In this document: piece after piece, positions 54,458 to 64,000 of the stretch | Layout of the letters: each line of letters opens with the position of its first letter | Position numbering within the stretch: position 1 is the stretch's first letter | Notes under the pieces: generated by a model | Database searches by the model: none | The model's input: the letters and a program-made list of their open reading frames with translations, nothing else | What the model was told of the DNA's origin: nothing | Source of the DNA: Gerris lacustris | Taxonomy: Eukaryota > Arthropoda > Insecta > Hemiptera > Gerridae | Length of the DNA stretch: 64,000 nt | NCBI GenBank assembly: GCA_951217055.1 | Contig: OX578277.1 | Span: 104,602,119-104,666,118, forward strand | Reading direction: 5' to 3' | Made by a program: the position numbers and the translations under genes

Positions 54458-55395
54458 TTATGTGTAATAAAAATTGTGGTGACAATATTGTTGTGTAACT
54501 TTCTACCAACCTCTCTAGTCATAATTATGAAGTGGTACCACAAAATCTCAGTCAAAACAACTAATTATTTGGAAAATTTATGTTTAGAATATGGAAGGGT
54601 GAAAAATAAATTTTTTTGGTACACACGGGTACGGGGTACAAAAGTCAAAAAAGTATTTACACTTCAAGATGCACATCGATGGAAAGATCTTTAAGAGTAC
54701 AGTAATTTTTGTTATGTACACTTTTATCATATTTTCATACAAAAGGGGGGTAAAATAAAAAAAACACGTTTTTATGTTATTTTTGACCCTATATTGTCAA
54801 AATTTGACCCCTAAATGAACTCCAAACATTCTGGCCAACGAACTCATCCTTTCTTTTGATATTAATAACATTTTACAATTTGTTTGAAATTTTTAAGTGC
54901 ATCCTAAGAGGAGATATCGTCTGGAGTGACACATATATACATACATTCATAAAAAAAAATTTTAAATTTTAGGAAACTATTCAGAATGGTCTAAAACGGA
55001 TTTCCATGGAAAAAAATTTCAAAAATTCGCATTACAAAAATTTTGGAGCCATTGCAATTGCGTAATCTTCTTTGAAAATTCGCTAACAACTGATCCCTCA
55101 TATAAGTTTCAACCTTCTGCGCCCATTTTTTTCTCTTTCCTATGTGCATAAACATACATTTATTTACACCCTTCTATATCTTTAAGAATAATCATCTGAT
55201 TTTTATGAAATTTGGATGGTTTGTCGAAAGTAGCCCTCCAATAGTCTCAGATTAATTCCAACCGTCTGCGCTCTTTGAAGTTTGCAAATTTGACACTTTA
55301 TTCATGTAAAAATGGGGGAAAATTAAATAAATTGGACAATAATAGGTTGTAAAAGTATACAACGATTAAAGTATACGAAATAGGACGCGGGGAAG

Positions 55396-55693
55396 CTAGT
55401 AGTAGTAGTAGTCTAGTACTTTCATACTAGGACGGGTAGGACGAACCACTTGTACGAACCTTGCAATTAGGCCATCACTTAGGCCCTTTTTACGCCCCGC
55501 GGTAGAGAGTTCCAGCCACTTCACACATCATACCTCTGTACATAGTACCGCCAAAGCGAGTATGATGTGATCAATAGTGAGCCATATAAATCACAGTGTC
55601 ACGGCGAGGAATCGAACCCCGTCTCGTTCCACTCGAGATTCAGTGATGGCCGAGCAGACGTGGTTTAAACCACACGGCTACGCTAGCTCCCTT
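55396..55693 (-). mobile_element. tRNA-derived SINE
   Basis: On the minus strand the head reads gggagctagcgtagccgtg and tggtttaaaccacg (A-box region) followed by GGTTCGATTCC at 55608-55618 (B-box). The body ends with a ctactacta tail. The string cgcggggaag (55385-55394, repeated as about 55694-55703) is a likely target duplication. Pol III promoter boxes, simple-repeat tail and duplication together support a SINE. It interrupts a family C copy. Confidence 0.85.
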
Positions 55694-55789
55694 CGCGGGG
55701 AAGTTATGTGCCACACTATTTTTTAACCGTATACTTTCACTCCTCGATCGACACAGGTAACTAATTAAATAAAAGTTGTAGGCAATATA

Positions 55790-55945
55790 TTGTATTTTTA
55801 ATTTAAATCAAATTATAATTATCATTAACTACGGGAGACATACAGAGAAAAATAGATCCCGGCACCGGGACTTGAACCACGGGCCTCCTATATATCCGTT
55901 ACAGGCGCTCTAACCCAATTGAAATTTAATCTTTCCGTAGTATGA
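55790..55945 (-). repeat. third copy of tRNA-like palindromic repeat
   Basis: It has atttaaatcaaattataatt, ggagacatacagag, then a minus-strand tRNA-like core with cccggcaccgggacttgaac and ccgttacaggcgctctaac. It parallels 6270-6520 closely enough to be one family. The tRNA fold is more degraded here. Confidence 0.6.
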
Positions 55946-56079
55946 ATACTACCTAAAACTTAAAAATGAATGTAATTTTTATGATTAATGGAGAGATAAG
56001 ATTTGTAACAAATAATTTTAAGTAAACGCTTTTTTCTAATTCTTGAACAACGTTATTGAAGGAGCTTACTTTCAAGTTT

Positions 56080-56580
56080 TGTAGTTTTCTTTTATGTTTG
56101 CCTAGGATAACAGGCATAAACATTTACCGATTTGAACGAAATTAGGCACACAATGTGCATCTCAGCATTTGACATCTGTATAGTTTTGGATATACATACC
56201 ACACTTAATATTTTCAAGATGGCAGCCAATATAGTGAGCGACTAAAATTATGGGTTTTTGTCAGCATGGCATGCCATACATATTTTTAAAAATCTTGAAG
56301 AGTATAGGAAAAGTATAAGGAACAAAAGTTTCATTTTATTGAAAATAATATGCCCTATTTGTCCTCACCAATAATAATTTATATAAAAATGCCATTTTTA
56401 AAAAAACCGGTCTTATTTTCAACAAAATATTTTTTTCATTTTTGGTTTCTGTATTCTTCACCTTAATTGTTTCTATGTGCAAAATTTGGGAAAGATTGAA
56501 AAACGGGAAGTGGTTCAAATTTGGGGTAAAAGGTGTGCGATGAAACTTACAAAGCAAAGTAATATAAGACCAGTAAAAAC
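56080..56580 (+). repeat. dispersed repeats shared with 1-540 and 12350-12500
   Basis: The first part follows the text at 1-240 and the last part that at 12350-12500. The open frame 56336-56557 crosses it and is not a gene. Confidence 0.6.
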
Positions 56581-56599
56581 GTGTGTTGTGTGTTGAATT

Positions 56600-57720
56600 T
56601 ACTGTGTTGCGGTAGTATTTACGACATCAAATTACTACGAAATAACGTCTACTCTGCCACGCTCACCACAATCAACATAAAACGCCCGCACAACACAAAT
56701 TTTTATTAGTGTGCACCCAGCTTAAAGTAAAATGAAAATTTTTCAACTTGAGTTTTTTATGTGCCACATAACTAGCAACCAAACAATGTGCTAACTACTC
56801 TCGTGCAATTAAAGAAGAGGGAATCATTCAGTTTGCACATTTAGTCGATCTATCATGTATTCATGTGGTAAAACATGTCACACCTCTTCGGGATCCTTTG
56901 CTCTTTTCTTTGTATCTTTTTCTATTTTGTTCCTCGGTCTTTGGTTTTTAGTCAAGTGGCGAAAATTATTACCATTGTCTATACTAATTTTCTTTTGATA
57001 CTTAACTGTAAAATGATTGATATTGACATCCATATCGACCAAGGTGTAATAAAATTTAATTATAACATTATGTATAACAAGTATAAAAGTTTTCTTTCAA
57101 TGTGAATACTCGTACGTCATTAAAGAAATGAGTTTTATAACATTTAAACGAATTATTACCATCATTAGTTTTCTATTTACAATTACAAATTATACAATAT
57201 GATTTCAGAGACTTACTAAAAAAAAAACGATAAACAAGAATATATTTACATAAGATACTTTTTACATTTATATATTTCCTGTAACGCAGGTATACCTTTA
57301 AAGGGAGTAATATAAACTTAACTTACAGTCCTTATATAAATTTCCCACGATGTAAAAACTACGACACTACCTTGCTATGTGACAACTAACTATATAATAT
57401 ATTTATATATACATAAATATAAATTATTATCTTTTCTCTATATTTTACATTGTTACAAAGTGTGGGAATGTTTTAGTTTTAGAACAAGACATTTCTTTCA
57501 AAGCTCGTAAAAAACTGAACATAAAGTTTTAATAAAAAAAATAAAAATGCAATAGTTACATCGTTAGATCCTTTTGCTTTACCTCATTGTTCAGATTTTG
57601 GTTTTCTTCTTATAATGGGGTAATAAGAGTATTTCTTAGTTAGCTAGATTTTTGTTCGACATTTTCGGTTAAATTCGTATATTTCCATTCTTATGCAAGA
57701 TAGCATTAATGGTAAGTATT
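56600..57720. other. no recognised gene
   Basis: AT-rich sequence with no recognised exon or element. Confidence 0.45.
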
Positions 57721-57727
57721 AAAATAC

Positions 57728-58265
57728 TTGTGGTGTCGCGGAACACCCGTTAGGAACGAAGTTCCTTACGCTCTTCATTAAATATAAATTATAAAATTAC
57801 AGTGCTAAGTATACTATTCTAACTACTTATACATGGTGGAGTTATAAAAGAGACAAAATTAAAAGTAACTAACTATTAGCACTTAGAGGAATAAAGGCAA
57901 AATTTAAAGAAAAAAAATTTAATATTGAAACGAGCGTCTTGCAATAAATATGTATTGAATATTGAGAAAAAAGTTTATCATGATGAGTTTATAGTTGGAG
58001 GGTGGTTGTATAGAGTTTAAAGAACAAATTTGAAGCTTACGTTTACGCGAGCGTTGCGCGTGAACGCTTCGGTGGATAACGTTGTCCAACGAACATGTCC
58101 TGGAAAATGGTAGAGTGAACATGTATACCAAATTTCAACTAAATCGGCCATCTTTTACTCAAGTTATCATCATCGGTAGATTTCGTGACGGCCGTTTTTT
58201 TTTATTCACTCCCAGACGCTGTAACGTGCATAAGGAACTTAATTCCAAAAAGTCAATTGAACGAC
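57728..58265 (+). repeat. interspersed repeat family D copy with internal deletion
   Basis: It starts ggtgtcgcggaacacccg, follows the family through ggtggagttataaaagaga and catgatgagtttatag, then jumps to gcttacgtttacgcgagcg, ttggtagagtgaacatg-type text and cattaaggaacttaattcc. The missing centre explains its 538 bp length versus about 834 bp at 32817-33650. Confidence 0.7.
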
Positions 58266-58643
58266 CGTAGTGAGTTCTTCATATCAGAGACTTGTGATTT
58301 TAAAAATTCGTTTGATTGCTTGTCTAAAAATAATTTTAGCATTTGTAACAAATGTTTTCGGAAATTTCACACTTAATATGTTCAATATGGCGGCCAATAT
58401 GGTCGATGATTCGACGACTAAACGAAAAGTTTTTAGTTACAATGACATATTATTCATACTTTTAAAGGTTTTGAAGAGTAGAAATTAAATATGTGCCTAT
58501 TAAAATTCCACTTTTTATATTTTAATATTTATTTTTATTTTTCCGGCAAATATGGCGGACTAGTAAAGAAAAAGATTTCAAACAGCATGATAATAATATG
58601 TTATACATTGTTTTAAAAGCATTAATAGTATATTATGTTACTA

Positions 58644-59149
58644 GGCTGTGAAGTGAGTTTTTTCTTTACCGCGGCAATTACATTTACTCTCGAGCGAAGC
58701 GAGACAGTAAATATTGCCAAGGTAAAGAAAAAACACTTCACAGTCGCGTAGCATATGCTATTTTTTCCGAGGTAGCAGACAATGAAAAAACATTAAATAT
58801 TAATCACTGATCAATATATAATAATAACAAATATTAGTACATACTTAAGACTTAAAAAAAGAAACCTTAAAAAGAGGTTAAGAACAGAGGTCACTATAAG
58901 AAAAGATAAATAAAACGCATTGACATCTAGCGGATTTTAATCGTACTAGAAGCATTTCTACAAAGACTGCAGCGGTACTAACGGAAGTTTTGACAACCAC
59001 CCGCCGGACATAAAAAATCTTTTAGTTCCTAGGACGTAAAAGATTTTTTCTTTACAGCTAGGAGTAATGAAAAGATTTTTTAAGTCCACGTAATGAAAAA
59101 ATGGATTTTAGCTATGTCTTTTAGGCTCTAAAGTTACTATTTCACAGCC
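58644..59149. mobile_element. TA-flanked inverted-repeat element
   Basis: The ends GGCTGTGAA and TTCACAGCC are perfect inverse copies with TA outside both. Near the left end, 58653-58743 is a hairpin: gtgaagtgagttttttcttt pairs with aaagaaaaaacacttcac around cgagcgaagcgag. The 506 bp interior has repeated ttttttcatt/aatgaaaaa strings but no protein. Confidence 0.75.
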
Positions 59150-59214
59150 TACCACGGAAAAAAGTATTTTTACAATTTTTTTAATTTTTTATCGGCATTT
59201 TGAAATCATTTTGG

Positions 59215-59625
59215 CATCTTCCGAGCGTATCGAAGGTATAACGGAAGCATTGTGTTCACTTTTTAGGACGAAAAATTTCATGTCCCCAATTTTAAAAATT
59301 CCAAGACAGAAATCCGTTTCAGACATCAGGGAACGTTTTTGATTCCATGTCTGTCAGTCGGTCTGTCTATCTGTCTTTCTGTCGGTCTGTCTGTTGTCCG
59401 CGAACCCTTCTGTGTGTTTGAAACATGTGACGATAACTTGAGTAAAAGTTGACCGATTTTGATGAAATTTGGTAGACATGTTCATTTTACCAATGCCCAG
59501 AACAAATTTGTTGGAAAGCGTTATCTGCGTGCGTAAACGCTTACGCACGACGCTTGCGTAAACGTAAACTTCAAATTTAAAATTGGATTATAGGTGAGGA
59601 AAAAAAAAATCATCTATTCAATGAG
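59215..59625. repeat. family C 5' piece joined to inverted family D piece
   Basis: 59215-59400 is the family C start (tcttccgagcgtatcgaagg to ctgtcagtcggtctgtc). From about 59410 the sequence is family D on the minus strand (gacgataacttgagtaaaag, ttggtagacatgttcatttt, gcgcacgacgcttgcg). The minus-strand frame at 59354-59548 is the usual artefact. Confidence 0.65.
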
Positions 59626-59639
59626 ACATTTTATTAGAT

Positions 59640-60585
59640 GGAGATGATAATTAATGGAGATTACTCAACGTAAGTTTATTAGGCGCCACATAACTAAATT
59701 ATTTTCAGTATATAATATGTAATCTATAAACTGTTTAGTTTAAATAGATTACTAATTATAATCGTGTATTTTTTTTACATATAATATACATGAATAATAT
59801 GTTATGTAAGGATTATTAAATCTGCTTTCACTTAACAAGCTGTAATAGATGTTCAATGAGCCAGAATAAATTGAAAAGAGCCTATTGTAATCTACGGAAC
59901 GTATTAATTTGATAAATATTAATGAAATCTATGGGATGAACGAGTGAGAGTTTTAAGATGAATTAAGGTCCTTCCGGCTCGAATAAAAGTTGTTGGAAAA
60001 AAAAAAATATATAAAAGTTTAATATGGATAATGGGTTAAAGAGAGCGCTGTCAAGAATAAGGAAGGTCGGCTAGAGTTTTATTCGTCCATAAATTAATTT
60101 TGTAGTGAGTTAGGGGAAGGTGGATGGTTTTTGTAGAAAGCGTTGTGTTAGAGTTGGGTGTCCCGATACCGACCGAAAAAACTTACCGATATAACTTATG
60201 GTCGGACCTGAGCAGACCTTTAAACACGTGAAGCTTGGATTCATCCTGCGAGGTCTAGACTCTCTTCCCAGCCGGAGGTTTCCTTTTCAACCGACGGCCG
60301 GATTCGGTATAGGTTTTTTAAAGAGGATACGACTAGAAGAAGCCTGGTAACGGTACTCCGCGTGAGAGGGCGTCGGAGTACCACAAGACGCGCCGCCATA
60401 CGAACCCGCAGGAGACGCTAAATCCCTTTTTCTTTTTATCCCATTACCTTTCTTTCCCACCATTCACAAAATGTGGATGCGGAGGTCTGTGGGAGAGCTG
60501 TACGACACGGCCCCGGGGCAGGACCTCGTCGTATCCTTCCCCGACCTCCCTCCATCTCCTTAACCACGGCCACTTGTTTCCTTCT
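59640..60585. other. unclassified, with GC-richer block
   Basis: About 60170-60560 is less AT-rich than the surroundings (gtcggagtaccacaagacgc, cccggggcaggacctcgtc). It may be the remains of a retroelement, but no protein motif was recognised. Confidence 0.4.
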
Positions 60586-60589
60586 TAAC

Positions 60590-61760
60590 TATGTATCCTT
60601 CTTCCTTCTTACCTCTCCTTAATCAGCACCAATTATTCACTTCTTTACTATGTAACCATCAGACTCCGGTAACAATGCACTTATCCAAATATCTAGGTCG
60701 TTGAACCTAAGGATATTCACCTTCATTGATAATATTTTATTTATATAACAATCAGTTGCAGTGTCAATAATGACGTTGACCATCGTTCATTCAACATCCT
60801 GAACTTGATATAAAAATGTCCTTTTCACCACTTGCTTCCTTCTTAACTTTATAACAACCGTCTTCTCCTTCTAACCTCTCCTTAATCAGCACTAATTATT
60901 CCCTTCTTAACTATAACTACCGTCTTTTTCCTTCTTACCTAATCAGCACCAATTATTCCCTTCTTAACTATAACTACCGTCTTCTTCTTCTTACCTCTCC
61001 TTAATCAGCACTAATTATTCCCTTCTTAACTATAACTACCGTCTTCCTCTTCTTACCTCTCCTTAATCAGCACCAATTATACCTTCTTAACTATAACTAC
61101 CGTCTTTTTCCTTCTTACCTAATCAGCACCAATTATTCCCTTCTTAACTATAACTACCGTCTTCTTCTTCTTACCTCTCCTTAATCAGCACTAATTATTC
61201 CCTTCTTAACTATAACTACCGTCTTCCTCTTCTTACCTCTCCTTAATCAGCACTAATTATTCCCTTCTTAACTATAACTACCGTCTTCCTCTTCTTACCT
61301 CTCCTTAATCAGCACCAATTATTCCCTTCTTAACTATAACTACCGTCTTCCTCTTCTTACCTCTCCTTAATCAGCACCAAATATACCTTCTTAACTAATG
61401 CCTTCTTCCTTCTCACCTTTCCTTAATCAGCACCAATTATTCACTTCTTAACTACGTAACTACTATCTCCTAACTTCTTACCCATCCAATCAGCACCAAT
61501 TATTCACTCCTTAACTATAACTGCCGTCTTCTTCTTCTTACCTTTCCTTAATCAGCACCAATTATATCTTCTAACTAATGTTTTTATTTACCTCTCCTGA
61601 ATCAGCACCAACTATTCACTTCTTAACTAGGTAACTACCGTCTTCTCCTTCCAACCTCTCCTTAATCAGCACCAATTATTCACGTCTTAACTATATTATT
61701 ATGTAACTACCGTCTTTTTCCTCCTAAGCTCTTCTTTAACAACACCAATCATTCCATACC
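60590..61760. repeat. 62 bp minisatellite with 180 bp higher-order blocks
   Basis: Units of about 62 bases share taatcagcaccaattatt, cccttcttaactataact and accgtcttcctcttc. A three-unit block containing the short variant gtctttttccttcttaccta repeats exactly 180 bases apart (60922 and 61102). Units decay toward both edges. Confidence 0.93.
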
Positions 61761-62690
61761 CCCCTGACCCTGGAACTCTGTCTTTTTCTTTCATACTACC
61801 TCTAATCAGCTCCAACTATTACCTTTTTTAACTATGTAACCACCGCTTTCTATCTCACCTTAACTGTGTCATCATTCTCTCTACCTCCTCAACATTACTT
61901 GATTACTTTAAGCAATATTAGTCTTGTTTCTTTTCTGATCCCAATTTCTTGACTAGACACCTAAATATTTCTGGGTAAAACTGAGAAATACGGTGCTGTG
62001 AGGGGAAGAGGTTAGAAAAGTGTGCAGGCCTTACTGGAATATATTATTTTGACAAAGGGATATCAACTCTCCTATGTACAAATTATGCATATATAATCAC
62101 TCAAATATATAAAAATTGACAAAGGGATATAATCTCTTGCTGCCAAGCGATTCTCAACCGTACCGTGTATCTCAATTCAACCTATTTCTGATAGCGATTG
62201 TTTCATTGCCGTTTTTAATAAAGAGACGCTTTTAGTTTTCTGTAGTATTCATCACTAATCTTATAATTAAATCTGTAATTTATAGGTAAATTATTACAAA
62301 TCAAATTCTAGTGATTGCAGGGGTACTATTTTTAACAATTTTACATAGTTAAATTTGCTTTTTGTCAAATTTGAATTTCGCTAAATTTTACGTCGTCAAA
62401 TTTGTACAAAACGAGCAAATAGCTATACAAAACGAAATATAAGCAGATTTTCTTCAAAATGTTCAACCATTTTACATTAATTATCTCTCTCTTTATCTAA
62501 TGAAAAAGAGTTACAATGTTTAAACAAAACTTTCTGCCAGTATAACTCATCATTTACCACAAGTATTTAATTTTTTAATTATTTAACGTACAATGCTTTA
62601 CATTTGAGATATAACATTATAAAGTATACAGTGGCGATTCTTTTAAATCTCAATAAATCAAATTTTTAAAGTAATTTATTGTATTGAAGC
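61761..62690. other. no recognised gene
   Basis: AT-rich. The string ttgacaaagggatat is present at 62050 and 62117. Nothing else is recognised. Confidence 0.45.
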
Positions 62691-63075
62691 TAGTGGAAGT
62701 ACATATAGTGATCACAGAAGATAGTGGAAGTATTGAGATCACAGAAGATAGTGGATGTATTGTGATCACTGAAGGTAGTGGAAGTATTGTGACATAGAAG
62801 ATAGTGGATGTATTGTGATCACTGAAGGTAGTGGAAGTATTGTGACATAGAAGATAGTGGATGTATTGTGATCACTGAAGGTAGTGGAAGTATTGTGACA
62901 TAGAAGGTAGTGGAAGTACATATATAGTGATCACTGAAGGTAGTGGAAGTATTGTGACATAGAAGGTAGTGGAAGTACATATATAGTGATCACTGAAGGT
63001 AGTGGAAGTATTGCGATCAGAGATGATAGTGGATATATAGTTATTACAGAAGCTAGTGGAAGTATTGAGATCATT
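62690..63075. repeat. 53 bp minisatellite
   Basis: Units with ggtagtggaagtattgtg, acatagaagatagtgg and tgtattgtgatcactgaa repeat about seven times, mostly at 53 bases, with some units carrying an acatatatagtg variant. The minus-strand frame at 62872-63096 comes from this array. Confidence 0.92.
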
Positions 63076-63412
63076 CTGATGAAAACAATGTTTCAACCTT
63101 CAAAAATAAATTCCATTCACCTTTCAAATAGTGAATGAACAGAGATTCTTTGTTTTACAATAATCATAATTTTTATCGTAAATTTTCATGAATGAATGAT
63201 TTAAAAAATAAATTGAAAAAATAGAAATTAGCAGACGCATAAATTCGTAAGTATTCATAATAACTAACTTCTTAAATTAAAAAAAAATAATATTAAAAAC
63301 GTATATGAACGTTTTTCGTATAATTTATTATTATGTTGTTTCGTTTTTCTGCCTTTTATTTTCTCAGGCAGAACAAGGATCCTCAATTTAAATTTTAAGC
63401 ATGTCCTAAGCA

Positions 63413-63549
<137 letters not shown>

Positions 63550-64000
63550 AAAAAGAAAGGATAAGGCAACATGTCTTCTGCTAGAAACCGGTCTTAGAAT
63601 CTGATGTATAGTCTACAGCGTGTATTTGGTCTCTTAACTTAAGTTCAATTCCTTTAAGCCGATTCCTTTCAACTAAAAAAGTCCGTTTGCTAAAGTGCTC
63701 ACATTTTTTTTTAAAGTAAGGAAAAAAGAAAATCATACATTGTAGATTATAAGAGAATAAATGGAAGAAGTCGGTGGCTTAAATTAGGATGTTATCGAGG
63801 TTAAATCATCCTGAATGACCTAACTGTATAATTTTTTTTTTTTGCAAACGAAAATATTTTTATACGAAATAAGTACTTCTTAAGTATATTAACCTTTTTT
63901 TTGTTATTTTTAGTTAAATTTCCTTTTCTTTTTTCTTTTTTTTTAAAAAAAAAGAAACAATTTGTTAATAAATAAATTGTCAATTTTGTCTTAAACAGTG

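Larger units (their letters stand above)
53440..54570 (-). mobile_element. Penelope-like retroelement, truncated
   Basis: GGAAAATTTAT flanks the insertion at 53429-53439 and 54571-54581. About 175-base arms (53449-53630 and 54345-54530) are inverted copies, as in the terminal repeats of Penelope elements. Between them, the minus strand has the GIY-YIG endonuclease part of the ORF. The reverse transcriptase region is absent. Both arms contain a hammerhead-like motif near gaaacgcgtttgtgag. Confidence 0.9.
53195..55722 (+). repeat. nested repeat complex in a family C copy
   Basis: Family C begins near gagcttaccaaaggtaactg, breaks at about 53355, resumes at 55086 (ctcatataagtttcaacc), breaks again at 55396 and finishes at 55694-55722 with gaagttatgtgccacac. 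The first gap is an inverted family B copy (53356-55085), itself split by the Penelope-like element 53440-54570. The second gap is a tRNA-derived SINE. Family text is collinear outside the gaps. Confidence 0.75.

Noticed and set aside
62872..63096. Minus-strand open frame rich in Ser and Thr
   Set aside because: It lies wholly in the 53 bp minisatellite.

Overview
The window is animal nuclear DNA, almost certainly from an arthropod and most likely an insect. It is strongly AT-rich, has no operon-like gene packing, contains GT/AG introns, and is crowded with transposon remnants, foldback elements, minisatellites and simple repeats. I cannot name the species from sequence alone.

I recognise one host gene. 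It lies on the minus strand and spans at least 921-48712. Eleven exons (48512-48712, 35861-35935, 29045-29227, 26275-26346, 17395-17589, 9676-9764, 9420-9578, 4497-4696, 2893-3056, 1203-1328, 921-1106) join through GT/AG sites with matching phase at every junction. Together they give 1650 nt, exactly 550 codons, without a stop. They encode four ten-cysteine von Willebrand factor type C (VWC) domains separated by Ser/Thr/Pro-rich or acidic linkers, so the product is probably a secreted or matrix protein of the tenectin or kielin/chordin-like kind. Both ends of the gene lie outside the window: no start codon, signal peptide or stop is seen, and 48.7-64 kb holds no exon I could recognise.

The introns, from 96 bp to 12.6 kb, are filled mainly by mobile DNA. 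DNA transposon remnants include several non-autonomous hAT-like elements with 8-10 bp target duplications (7444-8445, 9922-10518, 19129-19362, 39019-39283, 51338-51539), a piggyBac-like element flanked by TTAA (45866-46926), mariner and related transposase relics (34710-35492, 2335-2601), and several foldback or TA-flanked elements. Retroelement remnants include a BEL/Pao integrase fragment (3719-4054), two jockey 3' ends (27101-27577, 41751-42290), another LINE fragment (38439-38790), a Penelope-like element with a readable GIY-YIG endonuclease (53440-54570), and tRNA-derived sequences. Many are nested, so relative insertion order can be read directly.

Tandem arrays occupy much of the rest: 70 bp (16795-17394), 41 bp with a 262 bp higher-order period (31480-32560), a 171 bp dimer (36715-37150), 75 bp (48810-49700), about 105 bp (50630-51330), 62 bp (60590-61750) and 53 bp (62690-63075). 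Open frames inside these arrays are artefacts of periodicity. The most unusual points are a 70 bp array that carries the splice donor of exon 17395-17589, a partly duplicated exon at 2728-2870, and hammerhead-ribozyme-like motifs in the inverted arms of two palindromic elements.
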